Shown here piece after piece: positions 54,628 through 63,984 of a stretch of 64,000 nucleotides of DNA (positions are counted from its first letter, which is position 1; each line of letters opens with the position of its first letter). The notes under the pieces are model-generated. The model was not told the DNA's origin. It saw nothing but the letters and a program-made list of their open reading frames with translations, and did no database searches. Origin of the DNA: Aeromonas sobria (lineage in GTDB: Bacteria; Pseudomonadota; Gammaproteobacteria; Enterobacterales; Aeromonadaceae); assembly GCF_000820145.1 (NCBI RefSeq), contig NZ_CDBW01000012.1, positions 21,164 through 85,163 of the forward strand, in the 5' to 3' direction. Made by a program: the position numbers and the translations under genes.

Positions 54628-54863
54628 ATAAAGGTGATATAAAACCACCGTCATCATGGGCGAGAATCAATTCAAGCTTATTGTTTTGAAAATGTTAAAC
54701 ATTAGTTTCTTTTGTTCTCATGTATTGCCTTGTTGTTAATATTGGTCGTTATTGAAGGGGCTTTGTTGTGGTGTCTCACAACGGGATTTGTTCGATAACC
54801 ACCAGCGGAAGCTTTGTTCTTAAAACTTAAAATAGCCGTGCCAATAATCGGTGAGGAAACATC

Positions 54864-56420
54864 ATGATTGCTGAGCATGTGGTAGACCTATCGCGGTTTC
54901 AATTCGCTGCGACGGCTCTTTATCACTTTTTGTTTGTACCCCTGACGCTGGGAATGGCCTTCCTTCTGGCGATCATGGAATCTGTCTATGTGATGACCAA
55001 CAACACTATCTACCGGGACATGACCAAGTTCTGGGGTAAGTTGTTTGGTATCAACTTCGCCTTGGGGGTAACCACAGGCCTGGCCATGGAGTTCCAGTTC
55101 GGGACGAACTGGGCGTATTACTCCCATTATGTCGGCGATATCTTCGGGGCCCCGTTGGCTATCGAAGGGCTGATGGCCTTCTTCCTGGAGTCCACCTTCG
55201 TCGGTATGTTCTTCTTTGGTTGGGATCGTCTGAGCAAGCATCAGCATCTGGCGGCCACCTGGTTGATGGCGCTGGGTACCAACCTCTCCGCCCTCTGGAT
55301 CCTGGTTGCTAACGGCTGGATGCAAAACCCGGTCGGTGCCGAGTTCAACTTCGAATCCATGCGGATGGAGATGATGAGCTTCGCGGACGTGGTGTTCAAC
55401 CCGGTGGCGCAGGTCAAGTTTGTTCACACTGTCGCGGCGGGTTACACCTGCGGTGCCATGTTTGTGCTGGGCATCTCCTCCTACTACCTGCTGAAAGGCC
55501 GTGATGTGGCGTTTGCCCGTCGCTCCTTCGCCATTGCAGCTGCGTTTGGTATGGCTTCTATCGTGTCAGTGCTGATCCTTGGTGACGAATCCGGTTACGA
55601 GACCGGTGAAGTACAGAAGGTGAAACTGGCTGCTATCGAAGCTGAGTGGGAAACTGAACCCGCTCCGGCCGCATTTACCCTGTTCGGTATTCCGAATCAG
55701 GAAGAGATGCGCACCGACTACGCCATCAAGATCCCCTATGCGCTGGGCATTATCGCGACCCGTTCACTGGACGGTCAGGTAACCGGCCTGAAGGATCTGA
55801 AGAGCGAGCACGAACTGCGCGTGCGCAACGGTATGACCGCTTACGATCTGCTGACTCAGCTGCAAGCCGGTGACAAGTCTGACGACACCCGCGCCCGCTT
55901 TGATGAAGTGAAGCAGGATCTGGGCTACGGTCTGCTGCTCAAGCGCTACACCAGCAATGTGACTGATGCCACTGACGAGCAGATCAAGGCCGCCGTGGAT
56001 GACTCCATCCCGCAGGTTCTGCCGCTGTTCTTTGCCTTCCGCATCATGGTGGCTACCGGCATGTTGATGCTGGTGCTGATTGGCCTGGCCTTCTGGGACA
56101 GTGCGCGCCATCGTATCGGTGAGCGCAAGTGGTTGCTCAAAGGGTTGTTGTGGGGTATCCCGCTGCCGTGGATCGCCATCGAAGCGGGGTGGTTCGTGGC
56201 CGAGTATGGCCGTCAACCCTGGACTATCGCGGAAGTGTTGCCGACCTCGCTGTCAGTGTCCAACTTGCCTGCTGCTGAAATCTGGTTCTCTCTGATCGGT
56301 ATCTGCCTGTTCTATACCGTGCTGTTGGTTATCGAGATGTATCTGATGTTCAAGTATGCCCGTCTCGGCCCAAGCAGCCTGAAGACTGGCAAATATCACT
56401 TTGAACAGATCAAGGCATAA
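54864..56420 (+). CDS. cydA: Cytochrome bd ubiquinol oxidase subunit I
   Basis: This quinol-oxidising subunit of the high-affinity terminal oxidase has 518 residues (E. coli 522). It has multiple transmembrane helices, the haem-ligand His in [19 protein letters not shown] (His21), a long Q-loop (about residues 255-375) and the GRQPW signature in [20 protein letters not shown]. The start ATG follows GTGAGGAAAC. First gene of cydABX-ybgE. Confidence 0.97.
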   Translation: MIAEHVVDLSRFQFAATALYHFLFVPLTLGMAFLLAIMESVYVMTNNTIYRDMTKFWGKLFGINFALGVTTGLAMEFQFGTNWAYYSHYVGDIFGAPLAIEGLMAFFLESTFVGMFFFGWDRLSKHQHLAATWLMALGTNLSALWILVANGWMQNPVGAEFNFESMRMEMMSFADVVFNPVAQVKFVHTVAAGYTCGAMFVLGISSYYLLKGRDVAFARRSFAIAAAFGMASIVSVLILGDESGYETGEVQKVKLAAIEAEWETEPAPAAFTLFGIPNQEEMRTDYAIKIPYALGIIATRSLDGQVTGLKDLKSEHELRVRNGMTAYDLLTQLQAGDKSDDTRARFDEVKQDLGYGLLLKRYTSNVTDATDEQIKAAVDDSIPQVLPLFFAFRIMVATGMLMLVLIGLAFWDSARHRIGERKWLLKGLLWGIPLPWIAIEAGWFVAEYGRQPWTIAEVLPTSLSVSNLPAAEIWFSLIGICLFYTVLLVIEMYLMFKYARLGPSSLKTGKYHFEQIKA

Positions 56421-56431
56421 GGGGAGTGACC

Positions 56432-57568
56432 ATGTTTGATTATGAAACGCTACGTGTCATTTGGTGGGTTCTGGTCGGCGTATTGCTGATCGGCTTTGCC
56501 ATCACTGACGGCTTCGACATGGGGGTAGGCACACTGCTCCCGTTTGTCGGCAAAAAAGATGTCGAGCGCCGGGTGATGCTTAACACCATGGGCCCCCATT
56601 GGGAGGGTAACCAGGTATGGCTGGTCACCGCCGGTGGTGCCCTGTTTGCTGCCTGGCCAATGGTGTACGCCGCGACATTTTCCGGTTTCTATATCGCGAT
56701 GATCCTGACTCTGATGGCGCTGTTTTTGCGTCCGGTTGGATTCAAGTATCGTTCTCTGCGTGCAGATGCCAAATGGCGTAGTAACTGGGACTGGGCACTG
56801 TTTGCTGGCAGCACGGTTCCCCCCATCGTGTTTGGTGTGGCGTTTGGTAACCTGCTGCAAGGTGTACCGTTCGAGTTCAATCAGTTCATGATGTTGACCT
56901 ATCACGGCAACTTCTTTGGCCTGCTTAACCCGTTCGGCATTCTGGCTGGTCTGGTGAGTCTGTTCATGCTGGTGACCCAGGGCGCGACCTGGCTGATGAT
57001 GAAGACTGACGGTGAGGTGCTGGCGCGTTCCCGTACCGCAGCGACGATTTGCGCTCTGGTCACTCTGGTGCTGTTTGCTGCCGCCGGTTGGTGGGTGAGT
57101 GGCATGGATGGCTATGTCATCGTCAAGGCTGCCGCCCACGATGCTGTCTCCAACCCGATGAACAAGGAAGTGATGGTGCAGGCCGGTGCCTGGATGAACA
57201 ACTACAGCCTCTATCCCTGGATGATTGCTGCGCCTGTGCTGGGTCTGGCCATGAGCCTGCTGACCGCGCTGTTTGCCAGAATGAACATCGGCTGGCTGGC
57301 CTTTACCAGCTCCTCGCTGGCGATTACTGGTGTGATCCTCACTGCCGGTTTCTCCATGTTCCCATTCTTGATGCCCTCAAGTCTTGAGCCGTCACTGAGT
57401 CTGACCATGTGGGATGCTACCGCCTCTTTCAACACCTTGAAGGTGATGACGGTGGCTGCAGCGATCTTCGTACCGATTGTGCTGGCTTATACCATCTGGA
57501 CTTACATCAAGATGTTTGGCCGGGTGACCAGCAAGCATATTGAAGACAACCAACAATCGCTCTACTAA
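56432..57568 (+). CDS. cydB: Cytochrome bd ubiquinol oxidase subunit II
   Basis: The second integral subunit has 378 residues. Characteristic stretches are FDYETLRVIWWVLVGVLLIG, FAITDGFDMGVGTLLPF, HWEGNQVWLVTAGGALFAA and MFGRVTSKHIEDNQQSLY at the C-terminus. A GTG at 56426 is in frame, but the ATG at 56432 is correctly spaced from AAGGGGAG and matches the E. coli N-terminus. Confidence 0.97.
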   Translation: MFDYETLRVIWWVLVGVLLIGFAITDGFDMGVGTLLPFVGKKDVERRVMLNTMGPHWEGNQVWLVTAGGALFAAWPMVYAATFSGFYIAMILTLMALFLRPVGFKYRSLRADAKWRSNWDWALFAGSTVPPIVFGVAFGNLLQGVPFEFNQFMMLTYHGNFFGLLNPFGILAGLVSLFMLVTQGATWLMMKTDGEVLARSRTAATICALVTLVLFAAAGWWVSGMDGYVIVKAAAHDAVSNPMNKEVMVQAGAWMNNYSLYPWMIAAPVLGLAMSLLTALFARMNIGWLAFTSSSLAITGVILTAGFSMFPFLMPSSLEPSLSLTMWDATASFNTLKVMTVAAAIFVPIVLAYTIWTYIKMFGRVTSKHIEDNQQSLY

Positions 57569-57582
57569 GAAGGAGACCTGAT

Positions 57583-57699
57583 ATGTGGTATTTCACCTGG
57601 ATCCTGGGTCTGCTGCTGGCCTGCGCATTTGGCATCATCAATGCGCTGTGGCTGGAACACACCGAGAACATGGATCGCCAGATCGATGACAATAAATGA
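57583..57699 (+). CDS. cydX: Cytochrome bd accessory subunit CydX
   Basis: This 38-residue single-helix membrane protein stabilises the haems of cytochrome bd. The sequence MWYFTWILGLLLACAFGIIN followed by ALWLE is the family signature. It starts after AAGGAG, 14 bp past the cydB stop. Its end overlaps ybgE by 14 bp. Confidence 0.95.
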   Translation: MWYFTWILGLLLACAFGIINALWLEHTENMDRQIDDNK

Positions 57700-57997
57700 T
57701 CGACTCGCCAGGCTGGCAGCTCCACTGGAGCGCCAGCCATGGCAGGGGTTGATGTTACTCGCGGCGGCCTTGTTGGCCGTCGCTATTTTACAGGCCCCCA
57801 ACCTGATCGCTGCCAATACCAGTGAACATGGCTATTGGCTGGCTCCCTTACTGATGTGGGCTGTCTGTTGTGGCCTGCTCAACGGGCTTGGCTTTCATCT
57901 GAAAAGTCTGCCCGGGCGGGTGCTATTCAACCCCTGGCTTGCCTGGCCCAGTTTGTTGTATGGCCTCTGGCTGACACATTCATATTTCCTTTCATAA
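57686..57997 (+). CDS. ybgE: YbgE, cyd-operon membrane protein
   Basis: The 103-residue inner-membrane protein has about three hydrophobic segments (GLMLLAAALLAVAILQAPN, WLAPLLMWAVCCGLL, WLAWPSLLYGLWL). It is always found with cydABX, but its role is undefined. The start at ATG 57686 lies inside the cydX coding end, so translation is probably coupled. Confidence 0.85.
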   Translation: MTINDRLARLAAPLERQPWQGLMLLAAALLAVAILQAPNLIAANTSEHGYWLAPLLMWAVCCGLLNGLGFHLKSLPGRVLFNPWLAWPSLLYGLWLTHSYFLS

Positions 57998-58103
57998 AAA
58001 ACGGGGGGGAGGCAGGATTTCCCTGCTTCCCCCTGCTTCTTTCCTATTCAGCCCTGCGCTATGATAGCCCCCCATCTGACTGTCGAATGGATCACAGATT
58101 GTT

Positions 58104-58511
58104 ATGGGGGAAGTCTTTGAGTTTCCGGTACGTGTCTACTACGAGGACACCGATGCCGGGGGCATCGTCTACAACGCCAATTATCTCAAGTTTATGGAAC
58201 GTGCTCGCACCGAGTTTCTTCGTGCCAAAGGGGTCGAACAGGACCTCTTGCTGCAGGAGGGACACGCGTTTGTGGTGAGTCGAACCGAGATCGATTTCCG
58301 CTCGGCGGCCCGTTTTAATGAACTACTGAACGTAATAACGCAAGTGATTGAAGTGAAACGCGCATCCCTGCGTTTTTCACAGCAGATCCTGGCGGCTGAT
58401 GGGCGACTGGTCACTCAGGCTATGGTACAGATAGCCTGTGTCAGTCATCCGCAAATGAAACCCGTTGCAATACCTGAAAAAATCAAGGGAGTGCTGTTAA
58501 GTGCACGCTGA
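58104..58511 (+). CDS. ybgC: Acyl-CoA thioesterase YbgC (tol-pal associated)
   Basis: This hot-dog-fold thioesterase of 135 residues has the active-site stretch [20 protein letters not shown] with the catalytic Asp. In proteobacteria it is the first gene of the tol-pal cluster and hydrolyses short- or long-chain acyl-CoA/ACP, possibly for phospholipid metabolism. Its stop lies 11 bp inside tolQ. Confidence 0.95.
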   Translation: MGEVFEFPVRVYYEDTDAGGIVYNANYLKFMERARTEFLRAKGVEQDLLLQEGHAFVVSRTEIDFRSAARFNELLNVITQVIEVKRASLRFSQQILAADGRLVTQAMVQIACVSHPQMKPVAIPEKIKGVLLSAR

Positions 58512-59193
58512 AATTTCGTTTATTGGCCTGTTTTGGCAAGCCAGTCTGTTGGTAAAGCTGGTCATGATGACTCTGATGAGTATGTCAATTGTCTCATGGG
58601 CATTGATCATCCAGCGTTCCAAAGTGATCAAGGCCGCCCATCTTGCCTCGGAGCAGTTTGAAGACAGATTCTGGTCTGGTGTCGATCTCAATCGCCTCTA
58701 TCAGGAGTCCTCTTCCCGCCGTGATGATATTGAAGGCATGGAAGATATTTTCTACTCCGGCTTCAAGGAGTATGCCCGCTTGCTCAAGGCTGGTGCCCGG
58801 GGTCAGGATGCGGTGATGGACGGTACTTATCGTGCCATGCGAGTCTCTCTCTCCCGTGCGGTGGATGAGCTGGAATCCAACCTGCCGGTATTGGCGACCA
58901 TTGGTTCAATCAGCCCCTACATCGGTCTGTTTGGTACCGTCTGGGGGATCATGAACGCCTTTATCGCCCTGGGTCAGGTCCAGCAAGCCACTCTGCAAAT
59001 GGTGGCCCCCGGTATCGCAGAAGCACTGATCGCCACCGCCATGGGTCTGTTCGCCGCTATTCCTGCAGTTATTTTCTATAACCGCTTTACCAACAAGGTA
59101 GAAAAGCTGGAGAACGCCTACGCCAACTTTATGGACGAGTTCACCACCATTTTGAACCGCCAAATTGCACAGCAGCAGCAGGGTGATCAGTAA
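58501..59193 (+). CDS. tolQ: TolQ, proton-channel subunit of Tol-Pal
   Basis: This inner-membrane MotA/ExbB-like protein has 230 residues and three transmembrane helices ([56 protein letters not shown]). With TolR it harvests the proton-motive force to drive TolA during outer-membrane constriction at division. The start is GTG 58501, overlapping ybgC by 11 bp. Confidence 0.97.
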   Translation: MHAEISFIGLFWQASLLVKLVMMTLMSMSIVSWALIIQRSKVIKAAHLASEQFEDRFWSGVDLNRLYQESSSRRDDIEGMEDIFYSGFKEYARLLKAGARGQDAVMDGTYRAMRVSLSRAVDELESNLPVLATIGSISPYIGLFGTVWGIMNAFIALGQVQQATLQMVAPGIAEALIATAMGLFAAIPAVIFYNRFTNKVEKLENAYANFMDEFTTILNRQIAQQQQGDQ

Positions 59194-59639
59194 TGCAAAC
59201 CTATCAGCGGATCCGGCGCAAGAAGGTGTGCGAGATCAACGTGGTTCCCTATATCGACGTCATGCTGGTGCTGCTCATCATCTTTATGGCGGTCACGCCA
59301 GTGATCACCCAGGGGGTCAAGGTTGACTTGCCACAGGCAGAGTCCGAGCAGTTGCCGGAAGATGCCAAACCGCCCTTCATTGTTAGCGTGAACACCGAAG
59401 GTGAATACGTCATCAAGGCTGGTGAAGCAGACGACGAGCCGGTACCGGCAGGAACGCCCGAGGCAATGCAGCAATACATCACCGAAAAAGCCATGGGCTA
59501 TCTGGCGATCAACCAGAATGCCCCTGTAGTGGTCGCCGGTGACAAGGCGGTGCGCTACGAAGAGGTGATCCTGTTGATGGTGGCGCTCAAGAATGCCGGC
59601 GTGCCTCAGGTTGGCCTGATGACAGATCCGGTGAACTAA
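59193..59639 (+). CDS. tolR: TolR, proton-channel subunit of Tol-Pal
   Basis: This 148-residue ExbD-like protein has one N-terminal transmembrane helix containing the essential protonatable Asp (INVVPYIDVMLVLLIIFMAV) and a periplasmic domain ending AGVPQVGLMTDPVN. The ATG overlaps the tolQ stop (TAATG). Confidence 0.97.
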   Translation: MQTYQRIRRKKVCEINVVPYIDVMLVLLIIFMAVTPVITQGVKVDLPQAESEQLPEDAKPPFIVSVNTEGEYVIKAGEADDEPVPAGTPEAMQQYITEKAMGYLAINQNAPVVVAGDKAVRYEEVILLMVALKNAGVPQVGLMTDPVN

Positions 59640-59644
59640 CGGAG

Positions 59645-60820
59645 ATGGATGTGAAGCGTGGTATTTCCGGTTATCTCATCGCATCGCTGCTGCTGCATCT
59701 GATCATTGGCATCATTTTGCTGGTCGGGGTCGATTTCAGTAAACCGAAGCGGCCCGAATCGAAGGGCCAGATAGTCAATGCCGTCATGCTCGATGAAAAC
59801 TTTCTTAACGAGCAGGCCAAGCAGATCCAGCAGCAAAAGTCTCAGCCCAAGCCCCAGAAGGTAGAGAAAGAGAAGGATAAGGAAGACACGGATCTCGCCA
59901 AACGTGAGCTGGCCCAGAAACAGGAGCAGCTGCGCATCGCCGAGACCAAACGCAAACAAGCCGAAGAGGCGACTCGCAAGGCCGAAGCCGAGAAGCAGAA
60001 GAAAGTCGCTGAGCAGAAGCAAGCGGAAGAGAAGACCCAGAAAGCCGAGGACGCGCGCAAGCTGGAAGAGCAGAAAACCAAGAAGGCGGAAGCCGAGCGC
60101 AAAGCAGCCGAAGCCGAGAGCAAGGCGCTGGCGCTGAAGAAGAAAAAGGAACAAGAGAAGAAAGAGGCTGAAGAGAAAGCCAAGGCGGCAGAGGCCAAGG
60201 CCAAAAAAGCCGAGGCTGACAAGCAGGCCAAGGCTGACAAGCAGGCCAAGGCCGACGCCGAGAAGAAAGCCAAGGCGGAAGCTGAGAAGAAAGCCAAGGC
60301 GGAAGCTGAGAAAAAAGCCAAAGCTGATGCCGAGAAAAAGGCCAAGGCTGAGGCTGACAAGAAGGCAAAAGCTGACGCAGAGAAGAAAGCCAAGGCGGAG
60401 GCCGACAAGCAGGCCAAAATCGCGGCAGAGCGCAAGCGTAAAGCGGCCGAACAAGCCAAGCTGCAAAAAGAGATGGAAGATATGATGCAGCAGCAACTGT
60501 CCGCTGAGGCCAATGCCCGCAGCCAGGCAGCATCTGCTGCCTCGCAGGGTGAGGTTGACAAGTATGCGGCTCTCATCAAGGCCACGGTTGAGCGGTATAT
60601 GATTTTGGATCCCACCATGCGGGGCAAAACCTGTACTATCGGCGTACGTCTTGCGAGCACTGGCTTTGTCATATCGGTAGATAACGGCCAGGGTGACCCG
60701 GCGGTCTGTCGTTCCGGTAAGGCGGCTGTCCTGAAAGCCAATCAACTGCCTGTGCCCAAGGATCCTGCGGCATTTGAGATATTGAAGGAATTTAATCTCA
60801 AGTTAGAACCGAATATCTAA
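59645..60820 (+). CDS. tolA: TolA, periplasm-spanning force transducer
   Basis: This 391-residue protein links TolQR to Pal/TolB and the outer membrane. Domain I is the transmembrane anchor with the functional Ser-x3-His pair (ASLLLHLIIGIILLVG). Domain II (about residues 50-290) is a long Lys/Ala/Glu-rich helix, including seven near-identical 8-residue units. Domain III (about 295-391) is the globular part with a Cys pair (GKTCTIGVRLA, AVCRSGKAA). Confidence 0.95.
   Translation: MDVKRGISGYLIASLLLHLIIGIILLVGVDFSKPKRPESKGQIVNAVMLDENFLNEQAKQIQQQKSQPKPQKVEKEKDKEDTDLAKRELAQKQEQLRIAETKRKQAEEATRKAEAEKQKKVAEQKQAEEKTQKAEDARKLEEQKTKKAEAERKAAEAESKALALKKKKEQEKKEAEEKAKAAEAKAKKAEADKQAKADKQAKADAEKKAKAEAEKKAKAEAEKKAKADAEKKAKAEADKKAKADAEKKAKAEADKQAKIAAERKRKAAEQAKLQKEMEDMMQQQLSAEANARSQAASAASQGEVDKYAALIKATVERYMILDPTMRGKTCTIGVRLASTGFVISVDNGQGDPAVCRSGKAAVLKANQLPVPKDPAAFEILKEFNLKLEPNI
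60257..60424 (+). repeat. Seven tandem 24-bp units inside tolA
   Basis: Units begin at 60257, 60281, 60305, 60329, 60353, 60377 and 60401, each encoding AEKKAKAE or a close variant (ADKKAKAD, ADKQAKIA). They stay in phase with the coding frame, so unit gain or loss would only change helix length. Confidence 0.9.
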
Positions 60821-60914
60821 GCGTGATAAAACGGGGTTGTTTACAGTGGTTGGCAGCATCTCGCTGAGAAAGGAATTTAACCTCTCATTTTTATTGGAAC
60901 CGAGTATTTAAGCC

Positions 60915-62240
60915 ATGATCAGAAAAGTATTTTTTGCTTTGGTTGGCTGTTTGTTGCTGGGCCAGAGTGCCCAGGCGGCCCTGGACATCGTCATCACCGG
61001 CGGTATTGATAGCGCACGTCCCATCGCGGTTGCGCCCTTCAAATGGGAAGGTAATGGACAACTGCCGCAGGATATTGCGGAAGTGGTCTCCAACGACCTG
61101 ATGCGCAGTGGCAAATTCAAGCCGCTGGCCCGTGGCCAGATGCCACAGACCCCGAGCAGCAGTGGCGAGATCAACTTCGCGCCATGGGCTTCCCAAGGGG
61201 TTGAAGCCGTGGTGGTCGGTTCCATCTCTGCAGTAGGTGATGGCACGTACAAGATCAACTTCGAGCTGGTCGACGTGTTGAAAGGCCAGTTGGCCAAGGC
61301 ACAAGGTGGCGAGAGCAACGGCTACATCCTGGATAGCCGCATGGCGACTATTCCGGGCGCCCAGATGCGCCAGTTTGCCCACCGCATCTCCGATATCGTC
61401 TATGAGCGTTTGACCGGTGAGCGTGGTGCCTTCCTGACCCGTTTGGCTTACGTTTCCGTGCAGCAGGGAACCCAGTTCCCCTATCAACTACGGATCTCCG
61501 ACTACGACGGCTACAACGAGAAGACCCTGCTGCGCTCCCGCGAGCCGCTGATGTCGCCTTCCTGGTCGCCGGATGGTAGCAAGCTGGCTTATGTCAGCTT
61601 TGAGAACCAGAAGTCCGAAATCTATGTGCAGGATATCTACAACCAGCAGCGCAGTCTGATCACCAGTTTCCGTGGTATCAACGGGGCGCCGGAGTGGTCG
61701 CCAGATGGTCGTCGTCTGGCTATCGTTCTCTCCAAAGATGGTTCGCCGAACCTCTATGTGGTTGATGTCGCTAGCAAGCAACTGACCCGGGTTACAACCA
61801 GCCGTGTGATCGACACCGAACCCTCCTGGTTGCCGGACGGGCAAAATTTGTTGTTCACCTCTGAACGTGGTGGCAAACCCCAGATTTATAGCGTAAATTT
61901 GGCGACTGGTATGACTCGCCGGATGACTTGGGAAGGTGAATCCAACCAGGGTGCATCCATTACTCCTGATGGCAAAATCATGGTGATGGTGACCCGTGTT
62001 CAGGGGCAATACCGTATTGCCCGTCAGGACATGGAAAATAATGCCCAGTTGGTCCTGACTCAGAGCGCGCTTGACGAGTCCCCAAGTGTGGCTCCCAATG
62101 GCAGCATGATCATTTATGCCACCATCTATCAGGGTCGTAAGAGTTTGGCATTGGTATCGACTGATGGTCGCTTCAAGGCTGTGCTTCCGACCAGTAGCGG
62201 TGAAATACGTGCACCAGCTTGGTCGCCCTTCTTGAATTGA
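60915..62240 (+). CDS. tolB: TolB periplasmic beta-propeller protein
   Basis: The 441-residue precursor has signal peptide [20 protein letters not shown], an N-terminal alpha/beta domain including the TolA-box start [11 protein letters not shown], and a six-bladed propeller with repeated [17 protein letters not shown] units (61558, 61690 onwards). TolB binds Pal and TolA. A 94-bp gap separates it from tolA. Confidence 0.97.
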   Translation: MIRKVFFALVGCLLLGQSAQAALDIVITGGIDSARPIAVAPFKWEGNGQLPQDIAEVVSNDLMRSGKFKPLARGQMPQTPSSSGEINFAPWASQGVEAVVVGSISAVGDGTYKINFELVDVLKGQLAKAQGGESNGYILDSRMATIPGAQMRQFAHRISDIVYERLTGERGAFLTRLAYVSVQQGTQFPYQLRISDYDGYNEKTLLRSREPLMSPSWSPDGSKLAYVSFENQKSEIYVQDIYNQQRSLITSFRGINGAPEWSPDGRRLAIVLSKDGSPNLYVVDVASKQLTRVTTSRVIDTEPSWLPDGQNLLFTSERGGKPQIYSVNLATGMTRRMTWEGESNQGASITPDGKIMVMVTRVQGQYRIARQDMENNAQLVLTQSALDESPSVAPNGSMIIYATIYQGRKSLALVSTDGRFKAVLPTSSGEIRAPAWSPFLN

Positions 62241-62289
62241 TAAAAATCCAATTGTTTTTTGTTTTGTTATAAAGGTTTAAGGAAAAAGC

Positions 62290-62814
62290 ATGCAACTCAA
62301 TAAACTGCTCAAGGGTTTGGCCATCGCACTGCCACTGTTCACCCTGGCCGCTTGTAGCTCCTCTTCTGATTCTGACGCTGCTGGCGCCGAGTCAGGTATG
62401 ACCGACGGCATGGGCGGTGTACAAACCGGCGGCGCAAACGGTATGTTGTCCCCGGAAGAGCAGATGCGTCAGAAGTTCGAAGCGCTGCAACGCGATAACG
62501 TCATCTACTTCCCGTTTGACGGCTACGACATTCAGGGTCAGTACGCTGATCTGCTGGATGCCCACGCCAGCTACCTGCGCGAGCGTCCAAGCGTCAAGGT
62601 GCTGATCGAAGGTCACGCCGACGAGCGCGGTACCCCTGAGTACAACATCGCCCTGGGCGAGCGTCGTGCCAAGGCTGTTGCCAAGTATCTGCAAACCCTG
62701 GGTGTGCAGGCTGAGCAGCTCTCTATCGTCAGCTATGGCGAAGAGAAGCCGCTGGATATGACCCACACCGAGGATGCCTTTGCCAAAAACCGCCGTGCGG
62801 TTCTGGTTTACTAA
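62290..62814 (+). CDS. pal: Pal, peptidoglycan-associated lipoprotein
   Basis: This outer-membrane lipoprotein of 174 residues has lipobox LAAC (Cys23 region: FTLAACSSSSD) and a Gly/Ser linker. Its OmpA-like domain (VIYFPFDGYDIQGQ, VLIEGHADERGTPEYNIALG, RRAKAVAKYL) binds diaminopimelate of peptidoglycan. It is the outer-membrane anchor of Tol-Pal. Confidence 0.97.
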   Translation: MQLNKLLKGLAIALPLFTLAACSSSSDSDAAGAESGMTDGMGGVQTGGANGMLSPEEQMRQKFEALQRDNVIYFPFDGYDIQGQYADLLDAHASYLRERPSVKVLIEGHADERGTPEYNIALGERRAKAVAKYLQTLGVQAEQLSIVSYGEEKPLDMTHTEDAFAKNRRAVLVY

Positions 62815-62826
62815 GGTTTGATCCGA

Positions 62827-63627
62827 ATGAATTTTGTGTATAAGCAAGCGGCCATTTCGATGGCCGTTTTATTTGCTGTCGCGGCCCATGCTGCGGCGCC
62901 GGTTAGCGATTTGAGCGGTGGCAACAGTGCTGCTGTTTATGGCAGTAATGCTGGCGCCATTGTGCCCACCGGGAGCCTGGACGATCGGGTTGCCCTGCTA
63001 GAGCGCACCCTCAACGCTCGTCTGCGGCTGCAGGCTGAATTGCAGCAACAGGTCGACTCCCTGCAAGGGGAGGTCTCCGAGCTGCGTGGTCAGCTGGAGC
63101 AACAGACCTACCAGATGGAACAGTCGCAAGAGCGTCAGCGTCAGCTCTATCAGGAGCTCGACAAGGTTGCGACCAGTCAGCAGGCGGCCCCCGCAGCAAC
63201 TGCCCCGGCAACCCCCGCCACACCGGCAGCTACAGCCAATTACTCAACCAATCAGGATGAGAATCAGGCCTATGATGCGGCGGTCAATATGGTGCTCAAA
63301 GAGAAAAACTACGACAAGGCCATTCCGGCTTTTCAGGGTTTTATCAAGCAGTACCCCGATTCGGGTTATGTGCCCAATGCGCACTACTGGCTCGGCCAGT
63401 TGTTGTTCAACAAAGGTGACCGAACTGCTGCTGCGGCCCAGTTCTCGACCGTGGCTAACAAATACAGCAAGTCTCCCAAGCGTGCCGATGCTCTGTTGAA
63501 GCTGGGTATGCTGGCGCAGCTTGATGGCAAGAAGGCGGAAGCAAAATCCTTCTATGAGCAGGTGATCAAGGGCTATCCCAACACCTCGCCAGCCCAGCTG
63601 GCCAAACAGAGTCTGGCCAAGCTGTAA
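62827..63627 (+). CDS. cpoB: CpoB (YbgF), cell-division coordinator
   Basis: This periplasmic protein coordinates PBP1B activity with Tol-Pal constriction. It has 266 residues from ATG 62827: a signal peptide ending AVAAHAAAP, an N-terminal trimerising coiled coil (about 55-110; LQQQVDSLQGEVSELRGQLE), a Pro/Ala linker and C-terminal TPR repeats (AYDAAVNMVLKEKNYDKAIP, ending LAKQSLAKL). A TTG at 62818 is in frame but would leave no room for the AAGG ribosome binding site. Confidence 0.95.
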   Translation: MNFVYKQAAISMAVLFAVAAHAAAPVSDLSGGNSAAVYGSNAGAIVPTGSLDDRVALLERTLNARLRLQAELQQQVDSLQGEVSELRGQLEQQTYQMEQSQERQRQLYQELDKVATSQQAAPAATAPATPATPAATANYSTNQDENQAYDAAVNMVLKEKNYDKAIPAFQGFIKQYPDSGYVPNAHYWLGQLLFNKGDRTAAAAQFSTVANKYSKSPKRADALLKLGMLAQLDGKKAEAKSFYEQVIKGYPNTSPAQLAKQSLAKL

Positions 63628-63722
63628 CATTGCCGTATGTCACTGTTTTCGTAACGGTACTGTAAAAATGGCCTGCAGGTGTACGCGCAGTGAGCAAACG
63701 GATTTAAATTACGAATTTTCTG

Positions 63723-63750
63723 TTGCACCGTGAGTTTAAATCCGTATTAT
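63723..63750 (+). promoter_or_regulatory. Promoter of the tRNA-Lys/tRNA-Val operon
   Basis: TTGCAC (63723-63728), a 16-bp spacer and TATTAT (63745-63750) are followed by a GC-rich discriminator AGGCCGCC, typical of stable-RNA promoters. A 10-bp inverted repeat CGGATTTAAA (63699-63708) and TTTAAATCCG (63735-63744) brackets the -35 element. Confidence 0.7.
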
Positions 63751-63801
63751 AGGCCGCCGTCAGGGCCGAAGCAGTAATGCAGTCGGAACTGGTCGTGGTG
63801 A

Positions 63802-63877
63802 GGGTCGTTAGCTCAGTCGGTAGAGCAGTTGACTTTTAATCAATTGGTCGCTGGTTCGAATCCAGCACGACCCACCA
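63802..63877 (+). tRNA. tRNA-Lys (anticodon TTT)
   Basis: A 76-nt cloverleaf with acceptor stem GGGTCGT/ACGACCC, D-loop GCTCAGTCGGTAGAGC, anticodon TTT at 63835-63837, T-loop GGTTCGAATCC and encoded CCA. It is almost identical to E. coli tRNA-Lys. Confidence 0.98.
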
Positions 63878-63908
63878 TTTTCTCCATTCGGTGGAGACAG
63901 AATTCCCA

Positions 63909-63984
63909 GGTCGTTTAGCTCAGCTGGGAGAGCACCTCCCTTACAAGGAGGGGGTCACTGGTTCGATCCCAGTAACGACCACCA
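63909..63984 (+). tRNA. tRNA-Val (anticodon TAC)
   Basis: A 76-nt cloverleaf with acceptor stem GGTCGTT/AACGACC, D-loop AGCTCAGCTGGGAGAGC, anticodon TAC at 63942-63944, T-loop GGTTCGATCCC and encoded CCA. It is 31 bp after tRNA-Lys, probably in one transcript; the operon may continue beyond the window. Confidence 0.98.

Larger units (their letters stand above)
53966..54863. other. ruvB-cydA intergenic region (about 900 bp)
   Basis: This gap has no ORF of ordinary gene size. The left third holds a minus-strand unit: promoter 54271-54306, 25-codon ORF 54100-54177 and terminator 53987-54014. The right part is AT-rich cydA regulatory DNA with two FNR boxes and several GTTAA-type ArcA-like half-sites (around 54486, 54692 and 54735). 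Confidence 0.7.
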
